Positions 1 through 7,830 of a stretch of 34,744 nt of DNA are shown in pieces (position 1 is the first letter of the stretch; every line of letters starts with the position of its first letter). Under the pieces are notes generated by a model that ran no database searches, was not told the DNA's origin, and saw nothing but the letters and a program-made list of their open reading frames with translations. This stretch comes from Klebsiella pneumoniae (lineage in GTDB: Bacteria > Pseudomonadota > Gammaproteobacteria > Pseudomonadales > Azotimanducaceae): NCBI GenBank assembly GCA_945861675.1, contig CAMAVY010000021.1, positions 1 through 34,744 on the forward strand, given 5' to 3'. The position numbers were made by a program, and so were the translations under genes.

Positions 1-19
1 CTGTACTGATACGTTGAGC

Positions 20-1537
20 ATGACAGTGAGCGTGAAACGGACGCAGCGGACGGCCGATCCGTCGAGCACACCGGCCCCGCCGTCGATCGCCGCTGCACAG
101 CCGCTGCCCGCGGTGGGATTGGGTGCGGGCAGAGCAGAGGCGCTTGCGCTGCGTCTTGCCGAGCGCATCCATGCGCAGCAACTGCCGCCGGGCGCGCGTT
201 TGCCGTCGGTGCGTCAGTGCGCGCAATTGCATGGCGTGAGCCCGACGACGGTGGTTGCGGCGTATGACCGGCTGCAGGCACAGGGCCTTGTTGAAGCCCG
301 GCGGCAGCGCGGTTACTTCGTGCGCGCGATTGCGCGGCGGCCACTTCTGTCCGCTGATCTGGCTGCAGGCGAATTCGATGCGGCTGCTTCGCGACTCGGG
401 CCGCAGCTGGCGCCGCCTGTGGATGCCCATGCGCTGATGCGCGGCATGTTCCAGCAGAGCGGTCGCCCGCCGGGTCCCGGCATGGGCACGTTGCCGGAGG
501 CCTGGCTGGATGCGCCGCTGCTGCAACGTGCGCTTCGGCACGCGCTGCGTGATGTCGATGCGTGCCTGCGCTACGGCGATCCCGCGGGCGATCCGCACTT
601 TCGTGCGGTGCTTTCTCAGCAGCTGCAGCGGCTTGGCATCGCAGCACCGGCGTCCCAGATCGTCACCAGCGTGGGGGCCACGCATGCGCTCGACATCATC
701 GCGCGCACGCTGCTTCGCGCGGGCGACACCGTGCTGGTCGATGAACCTGGCTGGGCGGTGGAGTTCGCGCGTCTGTCGCACATGGGCATGCGATTGCTGC
801 CGGTACCGCGTGGTGCCGATGGCCCTGACCTGAACGTCATGGCGCGGTTGCTGCAGTCCGAGCGTCCGCGCCTCTATGTGACTGTTTCTGTCCTGCATAA
901 CCCCACCGGAAACTCACTCAGCCTTGCGTCTGCGCATCAGATACTGAAGCTGGCCGAGGCCAATGACATGCAGATTGTCGAGGACGATACCTACGCCTGG
1001 CTGGGCACGGGACACGAGCCAAGGCTGGCCGCACTGGATGGCCTGCAGCGCACGATCTATGTCTCAGGCTTTTCCAAGATCCTGGCACCCGATTGGCGGG
1101 TGGGCTATCTCGCGGCGCCGGCCGCAATTGCCGAACGCTGCGTGGACACCAAACTGCTGATGACGCTGACGGCGCCGAGCCTGTTTGAGCGCGCCCTGAC
1201 CTGGCTGCTCTCGCAGGGCTTGCTGCGCCGTCATGCCGAGCGCCTCACCACACAGCTGGAGGCCGCGCGTACGCGAGTTGTGAAACTGGCTCGTGAGAGT
1301 GGCTGTGAGTTTGTCGCGCCAACCCAGGGGTTGTTCGGGTGGTGCGACACACATGTCGACACCGCAGCACTTGCGGCGTTGCTGGCCGAGGACAACTGGC
1401 TGGTGGCACCTGGCCACCTGTTTCTTGCAGCGCCGCAGGCAAGCAGCTTGATGCGCGTGAACTTCGCAACCGCCCAGGACGCGAAGTTCTGGCGAGCACT
1501 GGTGCGCGGACGGGCGACGTTGATGCAGGGAAGGTGA
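20..1537 (+). CDS. MocR/PdxR-type transcriptional regulator (GntR winged helix fused to aminotransferase-like domain)
   Basis: A 505-residue two-domain regulator. Residues about 40-101 form a GntR winged helix (LPPGARLPSVRQCAQLHGVS, then YDRLQAQGL). The rest is a fold-type-I PLP aminotransferase-like domain with NPTG at 294-297, an EDD-Y cluster at 321-325, the PLP lysine in SGFSK at 353 and the phosphate/carboxylate-binding Arg at 360. MocR proteins normally bind PLP or an amino compound as an effector rather than catalysing transamination. The length is typical. ATG at 20 is chosen over the TTG at 14, but the upstream signal lies at the window edge and cannot be judged. The first 35 residues are Pro/Ala-rich and probably disordered. 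The target is unknown; MsrB, convergent downstream, is not an obvious candidate. The stop codon lies inside a 14-bp tandem repeat. Confidence 0.9.
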   Translation: MTVSVKRTQRTADPSSTPAPPSIAAAQPLPAVGLGAGRAEALALRLAERIHAQQLPPGARLPSVRQCAQLHGVSPTTVVAAYDRLQAQGLVEARRQRGYFVRAIARRPLLSADLAAGEFDAAASRLGPQLAPPVDAHALMRGMFQQSGRPPGPGMGTLPEAWLDAPLLQRALRHALRDVDACLRYGDPAGDPHFRAVLSQQLQRLGIAAPASQIVTSVGATHALDIIARTLLRAGDTVLVDEPGWAVEFARLSHMGMRLLPVPRGADGPDLNVMARLLQSERPRLYVTVSVLHNPTGNSLSLASAHQILKLAEANDMQIVEDDTYAWLGTGHEPRLAALDGLQRTIYVSGFSKILAPDWRVGYLAAPAAIAERCVDTKLLMTLTAPSLFERALTWLLSQGLLRRHAERLTTQLEAARTRVVKLARESGCEFVAPTQGLFGWCDTHVDTAALAALLAEDNWLVAPGHLFLAAPQASSLMRVNFATAQDAKFWRALVRGRATLMQGR

Positions 1538-1575
1538 TGCAGGGAAGGTGATGCAGCGAAGGTGATGCAGCGTGG
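1521..1575 (+). repeat. 14-bp tandem repeat, about 3.9 copies, spanning the mocR stop codon
   Basis: Unit TGATGCAGGGAAGG at 1521-1534 and 1535-1548, TGATGCAGCGAAGG at 1549-1562, and a partial copy to 1575. The gene ends inside the second copy. Each copy carries ATG followed by a TGA that shares its A with the next ATG, so short frames (ATG CAG GGA AGG TGA type) are chained head to tail. This probably arose by slippage duplication. Confidence 0.85.
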
Positions 1576-1633
1576 TTGAGTGCTGGTGGTATCTGCCCGT
1601 GCATCGCGTCGCGGCGACGAACCGGCTGCCGAC

Positions 1634-2113
1634 CTACCAATCCATCGCGTCCCCACGCTCGAGCGGATCGGGCAATGCGTCTGGCCGCGCGACAAACGCC
1701 AGCGAAACGGAATTGATGCAGTAGCGATGGCCGGTGGGCTTCGGGCCATCGGGAAACACGTGACCCTGATGGCTGTCGCAGCGACCGCAGCGTGTTTCAA
1801 CGCGCACCATGCCGTGTGATCGGTCGGTCACGAGCGTGATGTGGCTGGCATCGATCGGCGCATAGAAGCTCGGCCAGCCGGTCCCGCTCTCGAACTTGGT
1901 CTGGCTGACAAACAGCGGCAGGCCGCACAGGCGGCAGCAGTACACACCAGCCTGTTTCTCACCGAGCAGGCCGCCACAGAAGGGGGCCTCGGTGCCATGC
2001 CGCAGCAGGACTTCGCGCTCCGCCGGGGTGAGGTCGGCGGCCAGTGTCGCGGCTTCGGCCGGGCTGGGCGGGGTGAGATCGAAGGTGTATTTGCGTGCGG
2101 GTTCTGCGGTCAT
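1634..2113 (-). CDS. msrB: Peptide-methionine (R)-S-oxide reductase MsrB
   Basis: A 159-residue enzyme that reduces methionine-R-sulfoxide in proteins. The catalytic Cys is in RYCINS near the C-terminus (Cys type, not selenocysteine). Two CxxC pairs that bind structural zinc are present: CRLC in the middle and CGRC before DSHQGHVF. The substrate-binding GTGWPSF motif is also visible. ATG at 2113 is chosen because the conserved domain begins soon after (residue about 9) and an AGGA lies about 9 bases upstream of it. A longer reading frame extends to 2281 but codes for nothing MsrB-like. It converges with the mocR-type gene and diverges from the guanidine operon. Probably cytosolic, as no signal peptide is seen. 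Confidence 0.95.
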   Translation of the reverse strand: MTAEPARKYTFDLTPPSPAEAATLAADLTPAEREVLLRHGTEAPFCGGLLGEKQAGVYCCRLCGLPLFVSQTKFESGTGWPSFYAPIDASHITLVTDRSHGMVRVETRCGRCDSHQGHVFPDGPKPTGHRYCINSVSLAFVARPDALPDPLERGDAMDW

Positions 2114-2516
2114 GGTCGTAGTCCTGAAGACTGGTCGAGAAGTTGCCGATGCTCCGCCATTGGCCGGGCGTTCGTCGAGTGCTGGGATCTGTTCGTGAAT
2201 TCGCGCGGCGCAGCGGCCTGCAGGCGCACTGTAGGACGAAGTGCAGGTCGCCTGGCGTTTTGTCTGGGTGACTACGACCACTATTGGTGCGACATCGGGT
2301 TGACGTCTGTCGCCCTCCGCACCAAAAGGCAGCGCAATCTCTGCCTCACGCAGTCGATTCCTGTCCTGCGGGGCTCTAGCGTCGTCGGGGGCGGTTCTGG
2401 CACGTATCTCGCTTAGCCACAGCGGGGCGGTTCAGCGGGCGGTGACTTTCACAGGGTCACGGCTGAGTTCCGAAGCAGGCGGCAGACACACGTAGCTGAG
2501 ATCAACAGGAGGGCAC
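2114..2516. other. Divergent intergenic region between msrB and the guanidine operon
   Basis: About 400 bases with no convincing gene. It must hold the msrB promoter and the promoter and leader of the cgd operon. Two hairpin-forming segments are visible, at 2284-2325 and 2442-2460. I looked for the conserved cores of guanidine-I (ykkC), guanidine-II (paired ACGR loops) and guanidine-III riboswitches and did not see them. An AGGAGGG Shine-Dalgarno sits at 2507-2513. Confidence 0.6.
2284..2325 (+). promoter_or_regulatory. Possible structured leader or hairpin upstream of the cgd operon
   Basis: TTGGTGCG (2284-2291) pairs perfectly with CGCACCAA (2318-2325). A competing stem, GCGACA (2289-2294) with TGTCGC (2308-2313), shares bases 2289-2291, so the two cannot form in full together. 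A run of A follows at 2324-2327. Whether it is transcribed with the operon is unknown; it lies about 190 bases before the first gene. Confidence 0.3.
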
Positions 2517-3347
2517 ATGAGCGCCGTAGCGGTTCCGCGCGAACACATTCTGTACGAGGAAGACCTGCCCGGTGGCTGCCACTGGTCGATTGTGATCAAT
2601 CGCGGTTGGACGTTGCGTCTGACGGATCTTGAAGGGGGCGCCAACGTCGCCGCCTTGCTGGTCAACAAAGACGACAAGGCCGAACGCTACTGCATGCCCG
2701 ACACGTTGAAGGCACAGCACACGGCAGTGCTCACGGCCGGCTTCGTCTGTTACTCCGACATGGGCCGGATTCTGATGTCCATCAGTGCGGATACCTGTGG
2801 CGGGCACGACACGCTCTGTGGCACGACCAACGCCTCGTTGATCAACGAGAAGTTCGGAGAGCGCAGTTATCAGGACGCGCGCAACGAGTATCACCGCAAT
2901 GGTCGCGACAGCCTGTTGATCGAACTCGGACGATGGGGACTGGATCGGCGCGATCTGGTGCCAAACATCAACTTCTTCAGCCGCGTGACCGTGGACAACG
3001 ATGGCCGCACACAGTTGCTGGCTGCGCACTCGAAACCAGGCAGCTACGTGGACCTGCGGGCTGAGATGAATGTACTGGTGCTGCTGAGTGCAACGCCACA
3101 CCCGTTTCATCCGGGCTCGGAGTACCCGCGCAAGCCTGTTCGTATGACGGTCTGGAAGTCCGGTGTTGCCGGCCCCGACGACGTGTGCCGAACGTCGCGC
3201 CCGGAGAATGAACGCGGCTTCCGCAATACCGAAGCGCTGTTTGCGCACGAATCCTTTGCTGGACTGGATGGCAGCGATACACCCGGGGGGAAATCGCCGG
3301 CACACGTTGTTGCATTCAAACCGCGTGGTATCGGAGATCCTGCGTGA
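2517..3347 (+). CDS. cgdA: Carboxyguanidine deiminase subunit A (urea amidolyase-associated protein 1, DUF1989 family)
   Basis: A 276-residue DUF1989-family protein, formerly annotated as urea carboxylase-associated protein 1. Members of this pair have been shown in Pseudomonas to form a heteromeric carboxyguanidine deiminase that converts carboxyguanidine to allophanate plus ammonia, linking guanidine carboxylation to allophanate hydrolysis. The family signature DTCGGHDTL is at 92-100, and NINFF is conserved with its partner. The start is firm: AGGAGGG at 2507-2513 lies just upstream of ATG 2517. It carries about 40 extra C-terminal residues that its partner lacks (rich in E, R, G and D), probably flexible. 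It is the first gene of a four-gene operon and overlaps the next gene by GTGA. Confidence 0.9.
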   Translation: MSAVAVPREHILYEEDLPGGCHWSIVINRGWTLRLTDLEGGANVAALLVNKDDKAERYCMPDTLKAQHTAVLTAGFVCYSDMGRILMSISADTCGGHDTLCGTTNASLINEKFGERSYQDARNEYHRNGRDSLLIELGRWGLDRRDLVPNINFFSRVTVDNDGRTQLLAAHSKPGSYVDLRAEMNVLVLLSATPHPFHPGSEYPRKPVRMTVWKSGVAGPDDVCRTSRPENERGFRNTEALFAHESFAGLDGSDTPGGKSPAHVVAFKPRGIGDPA

Positions 3348-4027
3348 GTGCGCGATTGCAATCCGCGACGCCCGCAGATGCGCCGCCGGGGCTGCACAAC
3401 GCAACCTGCATCCATAGCGTCGTTGTGCCGTCTGGGGCGCCGTTCATGCGCACCGTGCAACGGGGAGAAACCGTCTGCATCACGGACCTGTACGGCAATC
3501 AGGCCGTCGACACGTTGTTTTTCAATGCAGACGATCCGCGTGAGCGCTATTCGGCTGTAGACACGATCCGCGCGCAGGGCGCGCTGTACCTCAGCACCGG
3601 CACTGTGCTGATCTCCAGCGAGAACCGGCCGATGCTGACCATCGTGCACGACACCTGTGGAAGGCACGACACGCTGGGCGGAGCGTGTGCGGCTGAAAGC
3701 AACATGGTGCGCTACGACCTTGGTACCAAGTTCATGCACAACTGTCGCGACACGTTTCTGCTGGCGATCGCCAACTGGGACGGCGTGCCAATCGATAAAC
3801 GTCACATCAGCGCGAACATCAACTTCTTCATGAACGTTCCGGTCACGCCGGCGGGTCAATTGACGTTCGAAGACGGCATCTCGGAGGCGGGCAAGCGGGT
3901 CGCGTTGCGCGCTGAAATGGATGTGATCATGTTGGTGTCCAACTGCCCGCAGCTGAACAACCCATGCAACGGTTACGACCCGACACCCGTGCAGATAGAC
4001 ATCTGGCGCGAACAGGCCATGGGCTAG
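3344..4027 (+). CDS. cgdB: Carboxyguanidine deiminase subunit B (urea amidolyase-associated protein 2, DUF1989 family)
   Basis: A 227-residue paralogue of the preceding protein, with the same DTCGRHDTLGG signature and NINFF segment, so both subunits descend from one duplicated ancestor. It is expected to pair with CgdA to deiminate carboxyguanidine. The start is GTG at 3344, overlapping the cgdA stop as GTGA, so translation is probably coupled and the two subunits are made in equal amounts. The carboxylase gene follows after 4 bases. The older annotation 'urea degradation protein' reflects the neighbourhood only. Confidence 0.9.
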   Translation: MSARLQSATPADAPPGLHNATCIHSVVVPSGAPFMRTVQRGETVCITDLYGNQAVDTLFFNADDPRERYSAVDTIRAQGALYLSTGTVLISSENRPMLTIVHDTCGRHDTLGGACAAESNMVRYDLGTKFMHNCRDTFLLAIANWDGVPIDKRHISANINFFMNVPVTPAGQLTFEDGISEAGKRVALRAEMDVIMLVSNCPQLNNPCNGYDPTPVQIDIWREQAMG

Positions 4028-4031
4028 CGCC

Positions 4032-7000
4032 ATGAGCAATCCGACAGCAGCGGCGCTGCCGCCAAGCGCGTTTCCCGTGTTCACGCGCGTTTTGATTGCC
4101 AACCGCGGTGCAATTGCGTGTCGCATTGCCCGCACGCTGCGCAGCATGGGGCTGGGATCGGTGGGTGTGTATTCCGATGCGGATCGTGCCTCTGCCCATG
4201 TGGATGCGATGGATATCGCGGTACACATGCCGGGCGATCGCGCGGCCGTGACGTATCTGAACGCCGCTGCCCTGGTCGAGATCGCGAAGGCGAATGGCGC
4301 AGGTGCAATCCATCCCGGCTACGGATTTCTGGCGGAGAATCCGGCGTTCGCCGAAGCCTGCGAAAAAGCCGGCATCATCTTTCTCGGACCACGCCCGGAC
4401 AGCATGCGTGCATTCGGTCTGAAAGACGCGGCGCGCATGCTGGCCGAGCTCATGGAAGTGCCTGTGCTTGCTGGCACGTCGGCGCTGCCGGATGTGGATA
4501 CTGCATTGATCGAAGCAGCACGCATCGGCTACCCCGTGATGCTGAAGAGCACCGCAGGAGGTGGTGGCATCGGCATGCAGGTGTGTGCGGACGCAGCGGC
4601 GTTGCCCGCTGCATTTGCCAGCGTCACCCGTCTGGCGCAGAGCAGCTTCGGTGATGCAGGCGTCATTCTCGAGCGCTATGTCGCCAATGCCCGGCATGTT
4701 GAAGTGCAGCTGTTCGGCCAGGGCGACGGCCGCGTGTGTGTGCTTGGCGATCGTGACTGCAGTCTGCAGCGGCGCAATCAGAAGGTGATCGAAGAAGCCC
4801 CCGCGCCGGGTCTGTCGCAGTCCGTGCGTGCAGACATGCATGCCGCAGCGCGCCGTCTGCTGGCCGGTGTGCGCTATCGCTCTGCCGGCACCGCGGAGTT
4901 TCTGTATGACGCAGCGCGCGAGCAGTTCTATTTCCTGGAGGTCAACGCGCGCCTGCAGGTGGAGCATGGCGTCACCGAGCTGGTGACCGGCGTGGACATC
5001 GTTGAGTGGATGCTGCGTCTTGAGCTCGGCACCCTGGGCGACCGCGCAGACGCCGACCCGCGCACGCAGGGCGTGGCCATGCAGGCGCGCATTTACGCAG
5101 AGGATCCACTGGCCGAGTTCCGCCCTGCGACAGGACTTGTCACACGTGCCGAGTGGGCCATGCCAGAGCACGGTCGCGTGGACACATGGGTGCGTACCGG
5201 CGTGCAGGTGAGTGCGCATTACGACCCGATGCTTGCGAAGGTGCTGGTGCATGCGGGCGAACGCAACGCCGCGATTGCCGCGCTGCGTGACGTGTTGCAA
5301 CGTTCGAGTATCGATGGGCTGCAGACCAATCGACGCTGGCTGCTGGGCGTGCTGGCATTGCCGCAGTTTCGCGATGTGCAACACAGCACTCGCACGTTGG
5401 CCACGGTGGCCATCGCAGAGCGCGCCATCGAAGTGCTGCACGCCGGCACGTTTACGACTGTGCAGTGTTGGCCCGGGCGCGTTGGCTATTGGGATGTCGG
5501 CGTGCCGCCATCGGGACCCATGGATGCGCTGTCGTTCCGGCTGGGCAACAGGCTGCTTGGCAACAGCGCCGATTGCGCGGGCCTGGAGTTCACGGCACTT
5601 GGCGCAACGCTGCAATTTCGCAGCGCAACCCGCATCGTGCTGACGGGCGCGGACTTTGCGGCGTGCATTGACGATGCACCGCTGCCGCGCTGGATCGCGT
5701 TGCAGGTGCGCGCCGGCCAGACGCTGAAGCTCAGCACTGTCCGTGACGGCGGCATGCGCGGCTATCTACTTGTGCAGCATGGTCTGGATGTACCGGATTA
5801 CCTGGGGAGTGCTGCCACATTCACGCTGGGTGCCTTTGGTGGTCATGCCGGTCGCGCGCTGCGGTTCGGCGACGTTCTGCCACTGAGCGACCTTCCGGCA
5901 CAGCGCGCTGATAGCGCGACACAGGCTGACACGGACGAAGATGTTGCAAGTGCTGATGCGCGTGCATCGTCGCCAGCGAACCTGGTTTCATCCCTGCAAC
6001 CGGTGATGCGCGACGACTGGACTTTGCGCGTGTTGATGGGGCCACATGCTGCACCGGACTTCATCACGGAACGCGGCATGGATGTGTTGTTGGCCGCGCA
6101 ATGGGAAGTGCATTTCCAGTCCAGCAGAACGGGTGTGCGTCTGATCGGCCCAAAGCCTGACTGGGCGCGTGCGGATGGCGGCGATGCCGGGCTGCATCCA
6201 TCGAATCTGCATGACAACGCCTATGCCATCGGCGCGGTCGACTTCACTGGCGACATGCCAGTCATTCTTGGTCCTGATGGCCCGAGCCTTGGTGGTTTTG
6301 TCTGCCCATTCACAGTGATTGCTGCAGATCAGTGGATGCTTGGCCAGCTGCGTGCAGGGGACCGTGTGCAGTTCGTGCCGGTGAGTGCCGAAGATGCGTT
6401 GCATCTGTTGGCGCGTCAGGACGCAGGCATCGAGTTCCTGCGGCCCGAGAACGGTGCGCCGCCACGCCCGCAGGTCTGGCAACGCAATGGCTCGGTGTTG
6501 TCGAGTACCGGTGAAGGCGACACGGCGCTGGTGGCGCGCGCGTCGGGCGAGTGCAATCTGCTCATCGAGGTAGGCCCCGCAGAGCTCGACCTGCGGCAGC
6601 GCTTTCGCATTGAACGCCTGCAGCGTGCGCTTGCCGACGTGGCGCCGGCAGGTATGCAGGAACTCACTGCGGGCGTGCGCTCGCTGCAGGTACATTTCGA
6701 TCCGCAGCGGTTGGCGCGCAGCAAGCTGCTGGGTCTGATTCAGGAACTGGACAGCGACGTGCGCCGCAGCGAAGACGTAAGTGTGCCTGCGCGCATCGTG
6801 CATCTGCCGTTGTCCTGGGATGATCCGGCGGTGCGGCTGGCCATTGAGCGCTATATGCGGGTGGTGCGTGCCGATGCGCCGTGGTGCCCGAGCAACATCG
6901 AGTTCATTCGGCGCATCAACGGGCTGGCCGATGAGGCCGAAGTGCGGCGCATCGTGTTCGACGCAAGCTATCTCGTGCTGGGGCTCGGCGATGTCTATCT

Positions 7001-7820
7001 CGGCGCGCCCGTCGCGACGCCCATGGACCCGCGGCATCGTCTGGTGACCACGAAGTACAACCCCGCGCGTACCTGGACGCCGGAGAACGCAGTCGGCATT
7101 GGCGGTGCCTACCTCTGCGTGTACGGCATGGAAGGGCCGGGTGGCTATCAGTTTGTTGGCCGTACAGTGCAGATGTGGAATCGTTTCCCGCATGGGCATG
7201 CGCCGGCGCCGCGCGGCCGGGTTGCGCCCCTCCAGACGGCAGATGACCTGTGGACGCAGCCCTGGTTGTTGCGCACCTTCGATCAGATTCGTTTTCACCC
7301 AGTCGATGCAGCGGAACTGCTCGAGATGCGTGCGGCGTTTCCGCACGGGCGCTATGTGCCACGCATTACGCCTTCCGAGTTCAACCTGACGGCATACGAA
7401 GACTCGCTGCGCGTCAACGCCGGATCCATCGCGGAGTTCAGAACCACACAACGCACAGCCTTCGCGGCCGAACGTGAGCGTTGGCGCGTGCAGGACGCGC
7501 TGGATGAGCAGAATCCTGTGCGCAAGCTGGCGGCATCGAGTCCGACAGGTGCGTCCCCTCTGCCTGAGAACGAGGTGCGTGAGGACGAGGTGCCCGAGGA
7601 CGCGGTACGCGTCGTCGCTGATGTGGCTGGCGTCGTCGCTGCTGTGGATGCGCAGATTGGCGATACCGTGCTGGCGGGTGATCGGCTGTGCGTCATCGAG
7701 TCGATGAAGATGGAAATTCCAGTGGTTGCGCTCGCTGCCGGCTGCATGCGTGGTTTGTTTGTACAGCCGGGTGATGCCGTCCATGCCGGACAATTGCTGG
7801 CATGGTTCGACGCAGCGTGA
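4032..7820 (+). CDS. Biotin-dependent guanidine (urea-type) carboxylase
   Basis: A 1,262-residue single-chain carboxylase. In order: biotin carboxylase/ATP-grasp domain (about 10-450, with FTRVLIANRGAIACRI and the STAGGGGIGM ATP loop); carboxyltransferase regions related to KipA/AHS2 (from about 475, PGRVGYWDVGVPPSGPMDAL) and KipI/AHS1 (about 850-1080); then a biotinyl domain at the C-terminus with biotin Lys1226 in ESMKMEIP. It uses ATP and bicarbonate to carboxylate the substrate. Family members next to cgdAB and allophanate hydrolase prefer guanidine over urea; substrate choice cannot be read by eye here. An acidic linker with a 15-base repeat (EDEV/EDAV) precedes the biotin domain. It starts 4 bases after cgdB, and allophanate hydrolase follows after 10 bases. 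Confidence 0.93.
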   Translation: MSNPTAAALPPSAFPVFTRVLIANRGAIACRIARTLRSMGLGSVGVYSDADRASAHVDAMDIAVHMPGDRAAVTYLNAAALVEIAKANGAGAIHPGYGFLAENPAFAEACEKAGIIFLGPRPDSMRAFGLKDAARMLAELMEVPVLAGTSALPDVDTALIEAARIGYPVMLKSTAGGGGIGMQVCADAAALPAAFASVTRLAQSSFGDAGVILERYVANARHVEVQLFGQGDGRVCVLGDRDCSLQRRNQKVIEEAPAPGLSQSVRADMHAAARRLLAGVRYRSAGTAEFLYDAAREQFYFLEVNARLQVEHGVTELVTGVDIVEWMLRLELGTLGDRADADPRTQGVAMQARIYAEDPLAEFRPATGLVTRAEWAMPEHGRVDTWVRTGVQVSAHYDPMLAKVLVHAGERNAAIAALRDVLQRSSIDGLQTNRRWLLGVLALPQFRDVQHSTRTLATVAIAERAIEVLHAGTFTTVQCWPGRVGYWDVGVPPSGPMDALSFRLGNRLLGNSADCAGLEFTALGATLQFRSATRIVLTGADFAACIDDAPLPRWIALQVRAGQTLKLSTVRDGGMRGYLLVQHGLDVPDYLGSAATFTLGAFGGHAGRALRFGDVLPLSDLPAQRADSATQADTDEDVASADARASSPANLVSSLQPVMRDDWTLRVLMGPHAAPDFITERGMDVLLAAQWEVHFQSSRTGVRLIGPKPDWARADGGDAGLHPSNLHDNAYAIGAVDFTGDMPVILGPDGPSLGGFVCPFTVIAADQWMLGQLRAGDRVQFVPVSAEDALHLLARQDAGIEFLRPENGAPPRPQVWQRNGSVLSSTGEGDTALVARASGECNLLIEVGPAELDLRQRFRIERLQRALADVAPAGMQELTAGVRSLQVHFDPQRLARSKLLGLIQELDSDVRRSEDVSVPARIVHLPLSWDDPAVRLAIERYMRVVRADAPWCPSNIEFIRRINGLADEAEVRRIVFDASYLVLGLGDVYLGAPVATPMDPRHRLVTTKYNPARTWTPENAVGIGGAYLCVYGMEGPGGYQFVGRTVQMWNRFPHGHAPAPRGRVAPLQTADDLWTQPWLLRTFDQIRFHPVDAAELLEMRAAFPHGRYVPRITPSEFNLTAYEDSLRVNAGSIAEFRTTQRTAFAAERERWRVQDALDEQNPVRKLAASSPTGASPLPENEVREDEVPEDAVRVVADVAGVVAAVDAQIGDTVLAGDRLCVIESMKMEIPVVALAAGCMRGLFVQPGDAVHAGQLLAWFDAA

Positions 7821-7830
7821 TGGTGCCGCG

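Noticed and set aside
1634-2281. Longer msrB start giving a 215-residue protein
   Set aside because: The extra 56 residues match no MsrB feature, no signal peptide is convincing, and ATG 2113 has a reasonable ribosome site.
2281-2516. Classic guanidine-I/II/III riboswitch upstream of cgdA
   Set aside because: None of the conserved core sequences could be located by eye; a covariance-model search would settle it.
3927-5615. 562-codon minus-strand open frame opposite the carboxylase N-terminus
   Set aside because: Antisense shadow with no recognisable domain; the plus strand encodes an intact biotin carboxylase.
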